DNA of 64,000 nucleotides from Pseudomonas asiatica (GCF_040214835.1 NZ_CP157874.1:5668501-5732500); one strand, 5' to 3'. Shown: positions 38,305-47,325, counted from the stretch's first letter. Notes: a model not told the origin generated them from the sequence alone. Numbers and translations are program-made.

Positions 38305-39903
38305 ATGAGCACGACCCCTTCAGGCGCCTGGAGCCCATTGCGCAACGCCACCTTCCGCATGCTGTGGATCGCCACCATCGCGTCCAACATCGGCACCTGG
38401 ATGCATGAGGTGGGCGCCGGCTGGCTGATGACCACGCTGTCGGCCAGCCCGTTGCATGTGGCCCTGATCCAGGTAGCCGGCTCGCTACCGATGTTCTTCC
38501 TCGCCCTACCGGCCGGCGCGGCGGCGGATATCGTCGACAAGCGCCGCTACCTGTTGCTGGTGCAACTGTGGATGTCTTCGGTGGCCGTGGTGCTGGCGGC
38601 CCTGACCCTGCTCGGGCTGATGAACGTCACCCTGCTGCTGGTGCTTACCCTGGCGCTGGGCATCGGCACGGCACTGATGATGCCGGCCTGGAGCGCGCTG
38701 ACACCGGAGCTGGTGGGCAAGGACGACTTGGCCAACGCGGTGGCGCTTTCCAGTGTCGGTATCAATGTGTCGCGCGCCATCGGCCCGGCTTTGGCGGGCG
38801 TGGTGGTGAGCATGGTCGGCCCGTGGCTGACCTTCGCCCTGAATGCCATCTCGTTCGCCGGGGTGATTTTGGTGCTGTTCCTGTGGAAGCGCGAGGTGAA
38901 GGAGCCGCTGCTGCCGGCCGAGCGCTTCGTTGGCGCCATGCGCACCGGGCTGCGTTTCGCGCGCAGTGCCAAGCCCTTGCAGGCGGTGATATTGCGCGCC
39001 TTGGCATTCTTTTTCTGCGCCAGCGCCGGCACCTCGCTGCTGCCGTTGATCGTGCGTGGCGAGATGCATGGCACCGCCGCCGATTTCGGCCTGCTGCTGG
39101 CGGCCATCGGCATTGGCGCGGTGGCCGGCGCCACCTTGCTGCCACGCCTGCGCGAACGCATCAGCCGCGACCGCCTGGTGCTGCTGGCCAGCCTGCTGTA
39201 TGCCCTGTTCCTGCTGGCCCTGGCGCTGGTGCGCAACTTCTATGTGCTGCTGCCGGCAATGCTGCTCAGCGGCGCGGCGTGGATTGCCGTGCTGTCCAAC
39301 CTGCAGGTGGCGGCGCAGACCTCGGTGCCAGCCTGGGTACGGGCGCGGGCGCTGTCGGTGTACATCCTGATCTTCTTTGGTGCCATGGCCGGTGGCGGGT
39401 TGCTGTGGGGCACGCTGGCCAGCCATGCAACCATCACCTTGAGCCTGCTGCTGGCCGCAGGAGGCCTGGCACTGGGCACGCTGCTGACCTGCAAGGTGAC
39501 GCTGCCGGAAACCGCAGCCGAGGAGCTGACGCCGTCACTGCATTGGCCGGTGCCGCTGCTGAGCGACGACATGGACAAGGAAAGCGGGCCGGTGATGGTC
39601 ACCGTTGAGTACCACATCGACCCGGCCAAGGCCGAGGCGTTCCAGCAGGCAGCGCGGGAGCTGGAGGCGATGCGCAAGCGCAATGGCGCGTTGTCGTGGG
39701 GGTTGATGCGCGACAGTGCGGACCCGGCGTTGTGGCTGGAGTTCTTCTTCGAGGAATCGTGGCTGGAGCATTTGAGGCATCACCACCGGGTAACCCGGGG
39801 TGAGCTGAAGATCGAGGCCAGGGTGCGGATGCTGCAGACCGATGGGGTGGAAGTTAAGATTCGGCATCTGTTGGCTGGAGCTGAGCACAAGGCTCACCAT
39901 TGA
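38305..39903 (+). CDS. MFS transporter (enterobactin-exporter-like, MFS_3) with C-terminal soluble domain
   Basis: 532 residues. Residues 1-415 form a 12-helix MFS core of the MFS_3/EntS-like type (RMLWIATIASNIGTWMHEVG at the first helix). A hydrophilic extension (about 430-532) reads like a ferredoxin-like ABM domain (MVTVEYHIDPAKAEAFQQAA, SWGLMRDSADP). The extension is a recurring bacterial fusion of unknown purpose. Located one base after the porin gene, so it forms an envelope transport pair. Confidence 0.85.
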   Translation: MSTTPSGAWSPLRNATFRMLWIATIASNIGTWMHEVGAGWLMTTLSASPLHVALIQVAGSLPMFFLALPAGAAADIVDKRRYLLLVQLWMSSVAVVLAALTLLGLMNVTLLLVLTLALGIGTALMMPAWSALTPELVGKDDLANAVALSSVGINVSRAIGPALAGVVVSMVGPWLTFALNAISFAGVILVLFLWKREVKEPLLPAERFVGAMRTGLRFARSAKPLQAVILRALAFFFCASAGTSLLPLIVRGEMHGTAADFGLLLAAIGIGAVAGATLLPRLRERISRDRLVLLASLLYALFLLALALVRNFYVLLPAMLLSGAAWIAVLSNLQVAAQTSVPAWVRARALSVYILIFFGAMAGGGLLWGTLASHATITLSLLLAAGGLALGTLLTCKVTLPETAAEELTPSLHWPVPLLSDDMDKESGPVMVTVEYHIDPAKAEAFQQAARELEAMRKRNGALSWGLMRDSADPALWLEFFFEESWLEHLRHHHRVTRGELKIEARVRMLQTDGVEVKIRHLLAGAEHKAHH

Positions 39904-39913
39904 TGCTGGCCTT

Positions 39914-39955
39914 TCCGGCCTCTTCGCGGGCTCGCCCGCGAAGGGGCCAGCACAG
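39914..39955. repeat. Solitary REP, GCTCGCCC loop
   Basis: Single palindrome CGCGGGCTCGCCCGCG flanked by GGCCTCTT and GGGGCC; no second arm. Confidence 0.75.
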
Positions 39956-39962
39956 AAGGAAC

Positions 39963-39994
39963 AAAAAAGGGGGCCAATAACTGGCCCCCCTTTT
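39963..39994. terminator. Bidirectional terminator between convergent MFS and amidohydrolase genes
   Basis: AAAAAAGGGGGCCA and TGGCCCCCCTTTT form a symmetric stem-loop with A/T tails suitable for both directions. Confidence 0.88.
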
Positions 39995-40008
39995 CACATC
40001 AGCTCAGC

Positions 40009-41991
40009 TTAGAAAGCAAAGCACGAACAACCCAACGCCCCCCAGAAGCCCTGGAAGTCATTCACCGGCACATTCGAATGCCGTGCCTTCTCATGGCTGT
40101 GCGCATGCACCCCGCAAGGCCCGACACACTGGTGCGCCACCGCTGCCAGCGATGGCGTGCCCACGCGCCAGTGGCCCGGCACCTTGGTCACCGGCGACCA
40201 CTCCGGCAGCACCGGCACCAGGGGCGGGCCGAGCTTGTCGAATTCCGCCGCGCCATACACCACCTTACCGTCGACCACCGTCAGCACCGACTCGATGCCC
40301 TTGATCGCCTCTTCATCGACACTGAAGAAGTCCAGCGACAGCGCCGCCAGGTCGGCCAGCTGGCCCACCTTGATCTGGCCTTTCTTGCCCTGCTCGCTGG
40401 AGAACCAGGCGCTGCCCTGGGTGAACAGCTGCAGCGCGGTGTCACGGCTGAGGCCTTCCGGGTACAGTTCCATGCCACCGACGGTCTTGCCGCTGACCAG
40501 CCAGTACAGCGAAGTCCACGGGTTGTAGCTGGACACGCGAGTGGCGTCGGTACCGGCGCCCACCGGCACGCCCATGTCGAGCATGCGCTTGATTGGCGGG
40601 GTCTGCTCGGCAGCCTTGGCACCGTAGCGGTCGACAAAATACTCACCCTGGAAGGCCATGCGGTCCTGGATGGCAATACCGCCGCCCAGCGCACGCACAC
40701 GCTCGATGTTCTGCGGGGTGATGGTTTCGGCGTGGTCGAAGAACCACGGCAGGCCATTGAACGGGATTTCGCGGTTGACCTTCTCGAACACGTCGAGCAT
40801 GCGCGTGATCGATTCGTTGTAGGTGGCATGCAGGCGGAACGGCCAGCGCTGCTCGACCAGGTGGCGTACCACCGGCTCCAGCTCTTGTTCCATGGTTTGC
40901 GGCAGGTCCGGGCGCGGTTCGAGGAAGTCCTCGAAGTCGGCGGCGGAGAACACCAGCATCTCGCCGGCGCCATTGTGGCGCAGGAAGTCGGTACCGCTGT
41001 GCAGCTTCACGCTGGAGGTCCACTTGCGGAAGTCGTCCAGCTCTTCCTTGGGCTTCTGGGTGAACAGGTTGTAGGCAATGCGCACAGTCAGCTGGTTGTT
41101 GTCGGCCAGCTCCTGGATCACCTGATAGTCGTCCGGGTAGTTCTGGTAGCCACCACCGGCATCGATGGCGCTGGTCAGGCCCAGGCGGTTGAGCTCGCGC
41201 ATGAACTGGCGGGTGGAGTTGACCTGGTATTCCAGCGGCAGCTTCGGCCCCTTGGCCAGGGTGGCGTAGAGGATCATCGCGTTGGGGCGGGCGATGAGCA
41301 TGCCGGTCGGGTTGCCGAACTTGTCACGCTGGATCTCGCCGCCCGGCGGGTTGGGCGTGTCCTTGGTGTAGCCGACGGCCTTGAGCGCGGCGCGGTTGAG
41401 CAGTGCGCGGTCATACAGGTGCAGCAGGAATACCGGGGTGTCAGGTGCGGCCTGGTTGATTTCCTCCAGGGTGGGCATGCGCTTTTCGGCGAACTGGAAC
41501 TCGTTCCAGCCACCGACAACGCGCACCCACTGCGGGGTCGGCGTACGCGCAGCCTGGTCCTTGAGCATGCGCAGGGCATCGGCCACCGAAGGCACGCCTT
41601 CCCAGCGCAGTTCCAGGTTGTAGTTCAGGCCACCACGGATCAGGTGCAGGTGCGAGTCGTTCAGGCCGGGGATGACCGTGCGCTGCTTGAGGTCGATGAT
41701 CTGCGTGGTGGCGCCCTTGTGGGCCATGGCTTCGGCGTCGTTGCCCACGGCGATGAAACGGCCATCCTTGATGGCGACGGCGGTCGCGGTGGGCTTTTCA
41801 CGATCAACGGTGTGCAGTTTGCCGTTGAACAGAATCAGATCGGCGGTCATGGAACCTCCTTGGGTGGATGCGTGAGCGGAACCGGCGGAACCGGTAAAAG
41901 GCAATGCGGACCAGAGCGCGCCGGCGGCACCGAGCACGGTACTGGTGGCGAGGAACTGGCGACGGGTCTTGTCGTTGCGGTCCTGGGACAT
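40009..41991 (-). CDS. Tat-exported amidohydrolase (YtcJ-like)
   Basis: 660 residues. A twin-arginine signal (TRRQFLATS, about residues 9-17) ends near AHA (about 41), so export to the periplasm is expected. The metal-dependent hydrolase core follows, with the metal-binding SHLHL motif and the Asp in GAGTDATRVSSYN. The family includes N-substituted formamide deformylases; the substrate is unknown. An extra C-terminal tail of about 40 residues is rich in Cys and His (CVGPCGVHAHSHEKARHS, ending CSCFAF). Start 41991 gives the Tat motif. Minus-strand neighbour of the alpha/beta hydrolase cluster. Confidence 0.85.
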   Translation of the reverse strand: MSQDRNDKTRRQFLATSTVLGAAGALWSALPFTGSAGSAHASTQGGSMTADLILFNGKLHTVDREKPTATAVAIKDGRFIAVGNDAEAMAHKGATTQIIDLKQRTVIPGLNDSHLHLIRGGLNYNLELRWEGVPSVADALRMLKDQAARTPTPQWVRVVGGWNEFQFAEKRMPTLEEINQAAPDTPVFLLHLYDRALLNRAALKAVGYTKDTPNPPGGEIQRDKFGNPTGMLIARPNAMILYATLAKGPKLPLEYQVNSTRQFMRELNRLGLTSAIDAGGGYQNYPDDYQVIQELADNNQLTVRIAYNLFTQKPKEELDDFRKWTSSVKLHSGTDFLRHNGAGEMLVFSAADFEDFLEPRPDLPQTMEQELEPVVRHLVEQRWPFRLHATYNESITRMLDVFEKVNREIPFNGLPWFFDHAETITPQNIERVRALGGGIAIQDRMAFQGEYFVDRYGAKAAEQTPPIKRMLDMGVPVGAGTDATRVSSYNPWTSLYWLVSGKTVGGMELYPEGLSRDTALQLFTQGSAWFSSEQGKKGQIKVGQLADLAALSLDFFSVDEEAIKGIESVLTVVDGKVVYGAAEFDKLGPPLVPVLPEWSPVTKVPGHWRVGTPSLAAVAHQCVGPCGVHAHSHEKARHSNVPVNDFQGFWGALGCSCFAF

Positions 41992-42123
41992 GGTGTTCTC
42001 CGTCTGGGTGCGGCAGCGGGCAGGCGCAACTGCGGAGCATGCCGGTTGGTGTAGGGGCAAGGCTTGGATGGATGTGCGGTGGGTTGTTGAAGGTTAGCCC
42101 TGTTCAGCATTTGTGCTGCCTGG

Positions 42124-42228
42124 GCTGGCCTCTTCGCGGGTGAACCCGCTCCCACAGGGACACCACAGGCCTGGAAGACTGTGATATCCCCTGTGGGAGC
42201 GGGTTTACCCGCGAATGCCCCAGCACAG
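42124..42228. repeat. REP pair, mixed loops
   Basis: Left arm CGCGGGTGAACCCGC, right arm GCGGGTTTACCCGCG; the loops do not match. It sits between the hydrolase and amidohydrolase genes. Confidence 0.85.
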
Positions 42229-43047
42229 TTACTTCTGAAGGAACGCCAGCAAGTCTTGATTGAGTTGCTGTGCATGAGTCACCGCAAACCCGTGCGGCGC
42301 CCCCGCGTACACCTTCAGCTCAGCCCCGCGAATCAGCTCCGCCGCCCGCTTACCGGTACTCTCGAACGGCACGATCTGGTCGTCGTCACCGTGGATCACC
42401 AGGGTCGGCACATCGATCTTGGCCATATCCGGACGGAAGTCGGTTTCGGAAAACGCCGTCACACAATCCAAAGTGCCCTTGATCGATGCCATCAGCGCAA
42501 TGTTCAGGGTCTGGGTCTGCACACCCTGGGACACCTGCTGCCCATGGTTGATGCCATAGAACGGCGCGGCGAAATCGGCGATGAACTGCGCCCGGTCGGC
42601 ACGCAGGCCGGCGCGGATACCCTCGAACACCGACAGGTCGACACCTTCAGGGTTGTCGTCACGCTTGCCGAACACCGGCGTCACCGCGCCCAGCAGCACT
42701 AGCCCGGCCACACGCTCGCTGCCGTGGCGGGCGACGTAGCGGCTGACGTCGCCGCCACCCATCGAGAAGCCCACCAAGGTCACATCGCGCAGGTCGAGGT
42801 GTTCGATCAGCTGGGCGATGTCATCGGCGAAGGTGTCGTAGTCGTAGCCGCTCCATGGCTGGCTCGAACGGCCGAAACCACGGCGGTCGAAGGCGATGGC
42901 GCGGTAGCCGCGGCTGGCCAGGAATTCCATCTGCGAATCCCACATGTCGGCATCCAGTGGCCAGCCGTGGCTGAACAGCACAGGTTTGCCGCTGCCCCAG
43001 TCCTTGAAGTAGATCGAAGTGCCATCGCGGGTAACGAACGTGCTCAT
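42229..43047 (-). CDS. Alpha/beta hydrolase (non-haem chloroperoxidase-like)
   Basis: 272 residues of the alpha/beta-hydrolase fold. Oxyanion turn HGWPLDADMW, nucleophile elbow GFSMGGG, and late catalytic Asp/His (GDDDQIVPF, APHGFAVTH) are all present. Close in pattern to cofactor-free haloperoxidases and esterases; substrate unknown. Third in the minus-strand run ycaC (43511) - membrane protein (43087) - this gene, 39 bp after the membrane protein. Confidence 0.88.
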   Translation of the reverse strand: MSTFVTRDGTSIYFKDWGSGKPVLFSHGWPLDADMWDSQMEFLASRGYRAIAFDRRGFGRSSQPWSGYDYDTFADDIAQLIEHLDLRDVTLVGFSMGGGDVSRYVARHGSERVAGLVLLGAVTPVFGKRDDNPEGVDLSVFEGIRAGLRADRAQFIADFAAPFYGINHGQQVSQGVQTQTLNIALMASIKGTLDCVTAFSETDFRPDMAKIDVPTLVIHGDDDQIVPFESTGKRAAELIRGAELKVYAGAPHGFAVTHAQQLNQDLLAFLQK

Positions 43048-43086
43048 GTCGGTATCTCCTTGAAAATGTCGAGGTAAAGGCCTGGC

Positions 43087-43395
43087 TCAGCCACGCAGCC
43101 AGTTGGCGCAGCGGCGGGTTACCCAAGGCATGATGTAGAACACCACGGGCAGGATGACGAACACATTGACGATCAGGTTGCCGGCAATCACACCGCCCAG
43201 CTGCGGGAAGCGTGCAAACAGCGGTGCCAGCAGTTGCGGAATGATCATGGTCATCGGGCAGATCACCAGGTAGGTCAGCAGCGCCTGTTTCCAGCGCGGC
43301 GGTTGCGCTGCCGTGGTGCCCGGGGTGCTATCAAGAACCTGGTGTTGCAGGCATACGGTTACCACTTCGCGGTTGTCTTGGAGTGCGGTGTTCAT
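43087..43395 (-). CDS. Small two-helix membrane protein
   Basis: 102 residues with a soluble N-terminus (about 1-40) and two hydrophobic segments (ALLTYLVICPMTMIIPQLLA and NLIVNVFVILPVVFYIM). The pattern of the C-terminal half recalls the membrane tail of Pseudomonas ABM-domain monooxygenase-like proteins, but the ABM domain itself is absent. Start 43395 is chosen because AAGGA precedes it. Downstream of ycaC in the same run; function unknown. Confidence 0.7.
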   Translation of the reverse strand: MNTALQDNREVVTVCLQHQVLDSTPGTTAAQPPRWKQALLTYLVICPMTMIIPQLLAPLFARFPQLGGVIAGNLIVNVFVILPVVFYIMPWVTRRCANWLRG

Positions 43396-43510
43396 CAGCG
43401 TTCCTTGGGATGAGCTTGCCCGCATCCACTGTGCAACGGCGGACGGGCGCTGGATTGGACAGGTGTGCTGCCTTGCCGGGCACCGACTGGCGGTGCCCGG
43501 GGCGATCGGT

Positions 43511-44140
43511 TTACTTGCTGGCGTTGAAGGCGTTGTAGCTGGTGATCAGGTTGCGGTAGTCCGGGATGTGGTTGGAGCACAGCGCGGCCAGGCCTTCGAT
43601 GTCGTTGCGCCAGTCGCGGTGCAGCTCACAGGCCACGCCGAACCAGGTCATCAGTTGCGCGCCGGCCTGGCTCATGCGGTCGTGAGCGGCGTCGCGGGTC
43701 ATGGCGTTGAAGGTGCCGGAGGCATCGGTGACCACGAACACTTCGAACTCTTCTTCCAGGGCCGACAGCGCCGGGAAGGCTACGCACACTTCGGTCACCA
43801 CGCCGGCGATGATCAGCTGCTTCTTGCCGGTGGCCTTCACCGCCTTGACGAAGTCCTCGTTGTCCCAGGCGTTGATCTGGCCTGGGCGGGCGATGTAGGG
43901 GGCGTCCGGGAACAGGGCTTTCAGTTCTGGTACCAGCGGGCCGTTCGGGCCTTGTTCGAAGCTGGTGGTGAGGATGGTCGGCAGGTTGAAGAACTTGGCC
44001 AGGTCGGCCAGGGCCAATACGTTGTTCTTGAACGCGTCCGGCTCGATGTCGCGGACCAGGGACAGCAGGCCAGCCTGGTGGTCGACCAGCAGGACAGCGG
44101 CGTCGTCTTTGTTCAGGCGGTTGTATTTGAAGTTGGTCAT
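43511..44140 (-). CDS. YcaC-like isochorismatase-family hydrolase (paralogue 3)
   Basis: 209 residues, nearly identical to the copy at 35016 (differences at the termini and a few internal positions). Same catalytic Asp and Cys. It is the first gene of a three-gene minus-strand cluster with the small membrane protein and the alpha/beta hydrolase. The upstream 100 bp also resemble those of paralogue 2, indicating duplication of gene plus promoter. Confidence 0.9.
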   Translation of the reverse strand: MTNFKYNRLNKDDAAVLLVDHQAGLLSLVRDIEPDAFKNNVLALADLAKFFNLPTILTTSFEQGPNGPLVPELKALFPDAPYIARPGQINAWDNEDFVKAVKATGKKQLIIAGVVTEVCVAFPALSALEEEFEVFVVTDASGTFNAMTRDAAHDRMSQAGAQLMTWFGVACELHRDWRNDIEGLAALCSNHIPDYRNLITSYNAFNASK

Positions 44141-44252
44141 GGTCGTTGCTCCTAAGGGTTTTGATCTTTTCAGTAAGTTGGGTGTTTCGCGTTGATGGGA
44201 GAAGATTAAAACCATGACCTTTCTGGCGGTAGATAGCGGTTTTTGGCTCTAG

Positions 44253-44270
44253 CGTTCTGTTTTATGAACG
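44253..44270. promoter_or_regulatory. Putative operator CGTTC-N8-GAACG upstream of paralogue 3
   Basis: CGTTCTGTTTTATGAACG, one base different from the site before paralogue 2 and about the same distance upstream of the start. No LysR gene sits here, so a trans-acting regulator (perhaps the one at 35926) is implied. Confidence 0.6.
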
Positions 44271-44288
44271 ATGGTTTTGTATGGGCTC

Positions 44289-44394
44289 GACCGGCCCTTT
44301 CGCGGCTAAAGCCGCTCCCACAGGGATTGCGCTGGATTTGAATCGTGCGCAGTACCTGTGGGAGCGGCTTTAGCCGCGAATAGGCCGGCACAGG
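44289..44394. repeat. REP pair, GCTAAAGCC loop
   Basis: Arms CGCGGCTAAAGCCGC and GCGGCTTTAGCCGCG, loops matching, in a divergent intergenic region ahead of the channel gene. Confidence 0.9.
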
Positions 44395-44460
44395 CCCCAT
44401 TGCCTGCCCGGCCAACCTGCTCTATTACTACCCACAGCCCTCCCCTCACCCGAGACCACC

Positions 44461-45888
44461 ATGCTGGCGTTCATCCAGTCATACCCGTTGTTGCTCGGCA
44501 CCGCCCTGATCCTGCTCGACCTCGTGCTTTGGCAACTGATCCCTCTCCAGCACCGGGCCTGGCGCATCGGCGCGCGGCTGGTGCTGTTCCTGCTGTTCAG
44601 CTCGGTGCTGGTGGCTGCCGGCATGAGCCCGCTGCAACCACCACCCTGGCCCGATGATGTCTCGCGCAACCTGATCGCCACGGTACTGGCGATCGGCTGG
44701 TGGCTGTTCGGCGCACGCACGGTGACGGTGGTGTTCGGCCTGTTGCTGGTGGCCCGCGGCAGCCATGGCGGGCGTTTGCTGCAGGATGTGCTGGGGGCGC
44801 TGATCTTCCTGGCTGCCGTGGTCGCTGCCGCAGGCTATGTGTTGCAGTTGCCGGTCAAGGGCCTGCTGGCCACATCGGGGGTAATGGCCATCGTCATCGG
44901 CCTGGCGCTGCAGAGCACACTGGCCGACGTGTTCAGTGGCATCATCCTGAACACCACGCGGCCGTATCAGATTGGCGACTCGATCTCCATCGACAGCACC
45001 GAAGGCAAGGTGCTGGAAATCGACTGGCGTGCCACCCGCCTGCTCACCAGCACCGGCAGCCTGGCGGTGATCCCCAACTCGGTGGCGGCCAAGGCCCGGC
45101 TGCTCAACCACAGCCGCCCGGCCGATGTGCACGGAGTGTCGGTCAGCGTGGTGGTACCGGCCAAGGTGCGGCCCAAACGGGTGTTCGATGCTCTGGAAAA
45201 AGCCTTGCAAGGCGTCAGTGCCATCCTGGCTACACCAAGACCAAAGGTGACGGTGAAAGCCTCGACGCTGGAATCAGTGGAATACGAAGCCAGTGGCTTC
45301 GTGGCCGATGCGGGCGCCAAGGGCGACGCGCGCAACCAACTGTTCGACCTGGCCCACCGGCACCTGGAGGCCAGCGGGGTGATGTGGAACACCGACCTGG
45401 CCATGCCACCACGCAGCCGCCAGCGCGAGGTGCTGGACGAGGTGCGGGTGTTCCGCTCGCTGAGCGCGGAAGAGCGCGATGCGCTTAGCCAGCGCATGAC
45501 GGCGGTGGAATACCTGGCCGACCAGGTAATCCTGGGCGTGGGCGAGCATTCCGATCATTTGCTGGTGATTGGCAGCGGGGTGGTTTCGGCGTCGATTCGC
45601 GATGGCGACAAGCTGGTCGAAGCAGGACGCATGGGGCCGGGCGAGGTGCTGGGAATCGAAGGAATCATCGACGAAGAGGAATCGCTGGCCGAGTTCCGCA
45701 CGCTGACCGGTTGCGTGCTGTATCGGATCGACAAGGAACAGGTGAAGAGCTGCCTGGTGCAACGCGGCGATGTGCAGACGGCCTTGAGCAAGTTGCAACG
45801 GTTTCGGCGGCAGAGCCGGGAGTCGTTGTTGCTGCAGAAGCCGGTTTCGATCAAGAAGGGCGGCTTTCTCAGCTGGTTGCACAAGTAA
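44461..45888 (+). CDS. MscS-like channel with cyclic-nucleotide-binding domain
   Basis: 475 residues. Several N-terminal transmembrane helices lead to an MscS pore and beta domain (GLALQSTLADVFSGIILNTTRPYQIGD at about 140-175). A cyclic-nucleotide-binding fold (about 325-445, with the RMGPGEVLGIEG loop) follows. This matches the bacterial cyclic-nucleotide-gated MscS subgroup, which often responds poorly to tension. A class I adenylate cyclase gene is in the same window, but no functional link is shown. Confidence 0.87.
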   Translation: MLAFIQSYPLLLGTALILLDLVLWQLIPLQHRAWRIGARLVLFLLFSSVLVAAGMSPLQPPPWPDDVSRNLIATVLAIGWWLFGARTVTVVFGLLLVARGSHGGRLLQDVLGALIFLAAVVAAAGYVLQLPVKGLLATSGVMAIVIGLALQSTLADVFSGIILNTTRPYQIGDSISIDSTEGKVLEIDWRATRLLTSTGSLAVIPNSVAAKARLLNHSRPADVHGVSVSVVVPAKVRPKRVFDALEKALQGVSAILATPRPKVTVKASTLESVEYEASGFVADAGAKGDARNQLFDLAHRHLEASGVMWNTDLAMPPRSRQREVLDEVRVFRSLSAEERDALSQRMTAVEYLADQVILGVGEHSDHLLVIGSGVVSASIRDGDKLVEAGRMGPGEVLGIEGIIDEEESLAEFRTLTGCVLYRIDKEQVKSCLVQRGDVQTALSKLQRFRRQSRESLLLQKPVSIKKGGFLSWLHK

Positions 45889-45890
45889 GC

Positions 45891-45990
45891 CTGTGCCGGC
45901 CTCTTCGCGGGTAAACCCGCTCCCACAGAGACCGCGCAAATTCAGAACGCTGCGCAGTACCTGTGGGAGCGGGTTTACCCGCGAAGAGGC
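45891..45990. repeat. REP pair, GTAAACCC loop
   Basis: Arms CGCGGGTAAACCCGC and GCGGGTTTACCCGCG, loops matching, between convergent channel and amaA genes. Confidence 0.9.
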
Positions 45991-45996
45991 CAGTAT

Positions 45997-47283
45997 TTAC
46001 AACACAACTCTCAAACATTGCCCCGCGTGGTACAGCGAGAACCCGGACTCATAGAACGCCGTCCGCAGCGAGGGCGCACTCACGCCCTTCATCGGCGAAA
46101 ACGGAATCGGCAGGCTGCCCGCCTCCCCCTTCAGCAGGAACTCGGCAAACGCCCGGCCAATCACGGTCCCGGTAGTATTACCCCGCCCGTTGTACCCGGT
46201 CACCGCCACCAGCCCCGGCGCCGGCTCGAACAGGCGCATCAGGTGGTCTGGGGTGAAGTCGATGCAGCCGGTCCAGTGCATTTCCCACTCGACCTTGCCC
46301 AGCTCCGGGTAATAGTGGCTCTGGATGCGGTCGGCCCAGCTGCGCACGAACCAGGCCGGCTTGTTGTCGACCCGGCCCAGGCTGCCGAGCAGCAGGCGGC
46401 CCTGGTCGTCGCGACGGATGCTGCTGAGCACGGTGCGGGTGTCCCACGAGCCTTGGCCATGTGGCAGCACCTTGTCGGCTGCAGCACCCTGCAACGGCTT
46501 GGATGCCACCTGGTAGTAGTAGCCACGGAAGAACTGCTTCTGCAGGTTGCTCCAGTCGCCTTCGGTGTAGGCGCCGGTGGAAATCACCACCTTGTCGGCG
46601 CGCACCGAACCACGTGCGGTCTTCACCCGCCAGGCATCGCCGTCACGCTCCAGGCCTTCGACCGAAGACTGCTGGAACAGCTTGCCACCCAGGCGTGCCA
46701 CCGCTGCGGCCAGGCCCTGGGTGTAGCCCATGGGGTTGATGGTGCCGGCGCGGCGGTCGAGCAGCGCGGCGGAAATCTTGTCGGTGCCGCAGTATTCCTG
46801 GCATTGGGCGCCGGTCAGCAGCTCCACATCGGCACCACGGCGGCGCCATTGTTCGTGGCGGGCCTCGAGGTCGGCGATACCGGTGGCGTTGTGCGCCATG
46901 TGCAGCGTGCCTTTGTGCTGGGCCTGGCAGTCGATGCCAAGGCGTTCGATCATGGCGAACACTTCGGCCGGGGCTTCGCCGAGCACCTGGTTCAGGCGGC
47001 TGCCCTGCTGCAGGCCAAGGGTGGCCTCGACATCGTCGGGGCGGATCCAGGTGCCGGCGTTGACCAGGCCGACGTTGCGCCCGGAGCCACCGTGACCGAT
47101 CTTCCAGGCCTCCAGCAGGATCACCGACTTGCCCTGTTCGAGCAGGTGGATGGCCGCCGACAGACCGGTAATGCCGCCACCGATCACGCAGACATCGGCC
47201 TTGTGCTCACCGGCCAGGGCCTGGGCGGCGACGGTCGGTTTGCTGACGAATTCCCACAAGCATTCTTGACGCAGTTCGGACAT
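45997..47283 (-). CDS. amaA: L-pipecolate oxidase
   Basis: FAD enzyme of the DAO family, 428 residues. The N-terminal dinucleotide-binding motif VIGGGITGLSAA and the following LLEAWKIGHGGSGRN are typical of amino-acid oxidases. In P. putida AmaA oxidises L-pipecolate to piperideine-6-carboxylate in D-lysine breakdown. Identified by sequence and by its place directly downstream of amaB and the hglS region. Start 47283 is the usual MSELRQECLWE. Confidence 0.9.
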   Translation of the reverse strand: MSELRQECLWEFVSKPTVAAQALAGEHKADVCVIGGGITGLSAAIHLLEQGKSVILLEAWKIGHGGSGRNVGLVNAGTWIRPDDVEATLGLQQGSRLNQVLGEAPAEVFAMIERLGIDCQAQHKGTLHMAHNATGIADLEARHEQWRRRGADVELLTGAQCQEYCGTDKISAALLDRRAGTINPMGYTQGLAAAVARLGGKLFQQSSVEGLERDGDAWRVKTARGSVRADKVVISTGAYTEGDWSNLQKQFFRGYYYQVASKPLQGAAADKVLPHGQGSWDTRTVLSSIRRDDQGRLLLGSLGRVDNKPAWFVRSWADRIQSHYYPELGKVEWEMHWTGCIDFTPDHLMRLFEPAPGLVAVTGYNGRGNTTGTVIGRAFAEFLLKGEAGSLPIPFSPMKGVSAPSLRTAFYESGFSLYHAGQCLRVVL

Positions 47284-47325
47284 GGCCCGGCTCCAGCAAT
47301 TTGTTCTTGTTTGGGGCCGCGTTAG

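Noticed and set aside
40078-42054. 658-codon frame opposite the amidohydrolase
   Set aside because: Antisense shadow; the minus-strand protein has a Tat signal and metal motifs, whereas this one shows none.
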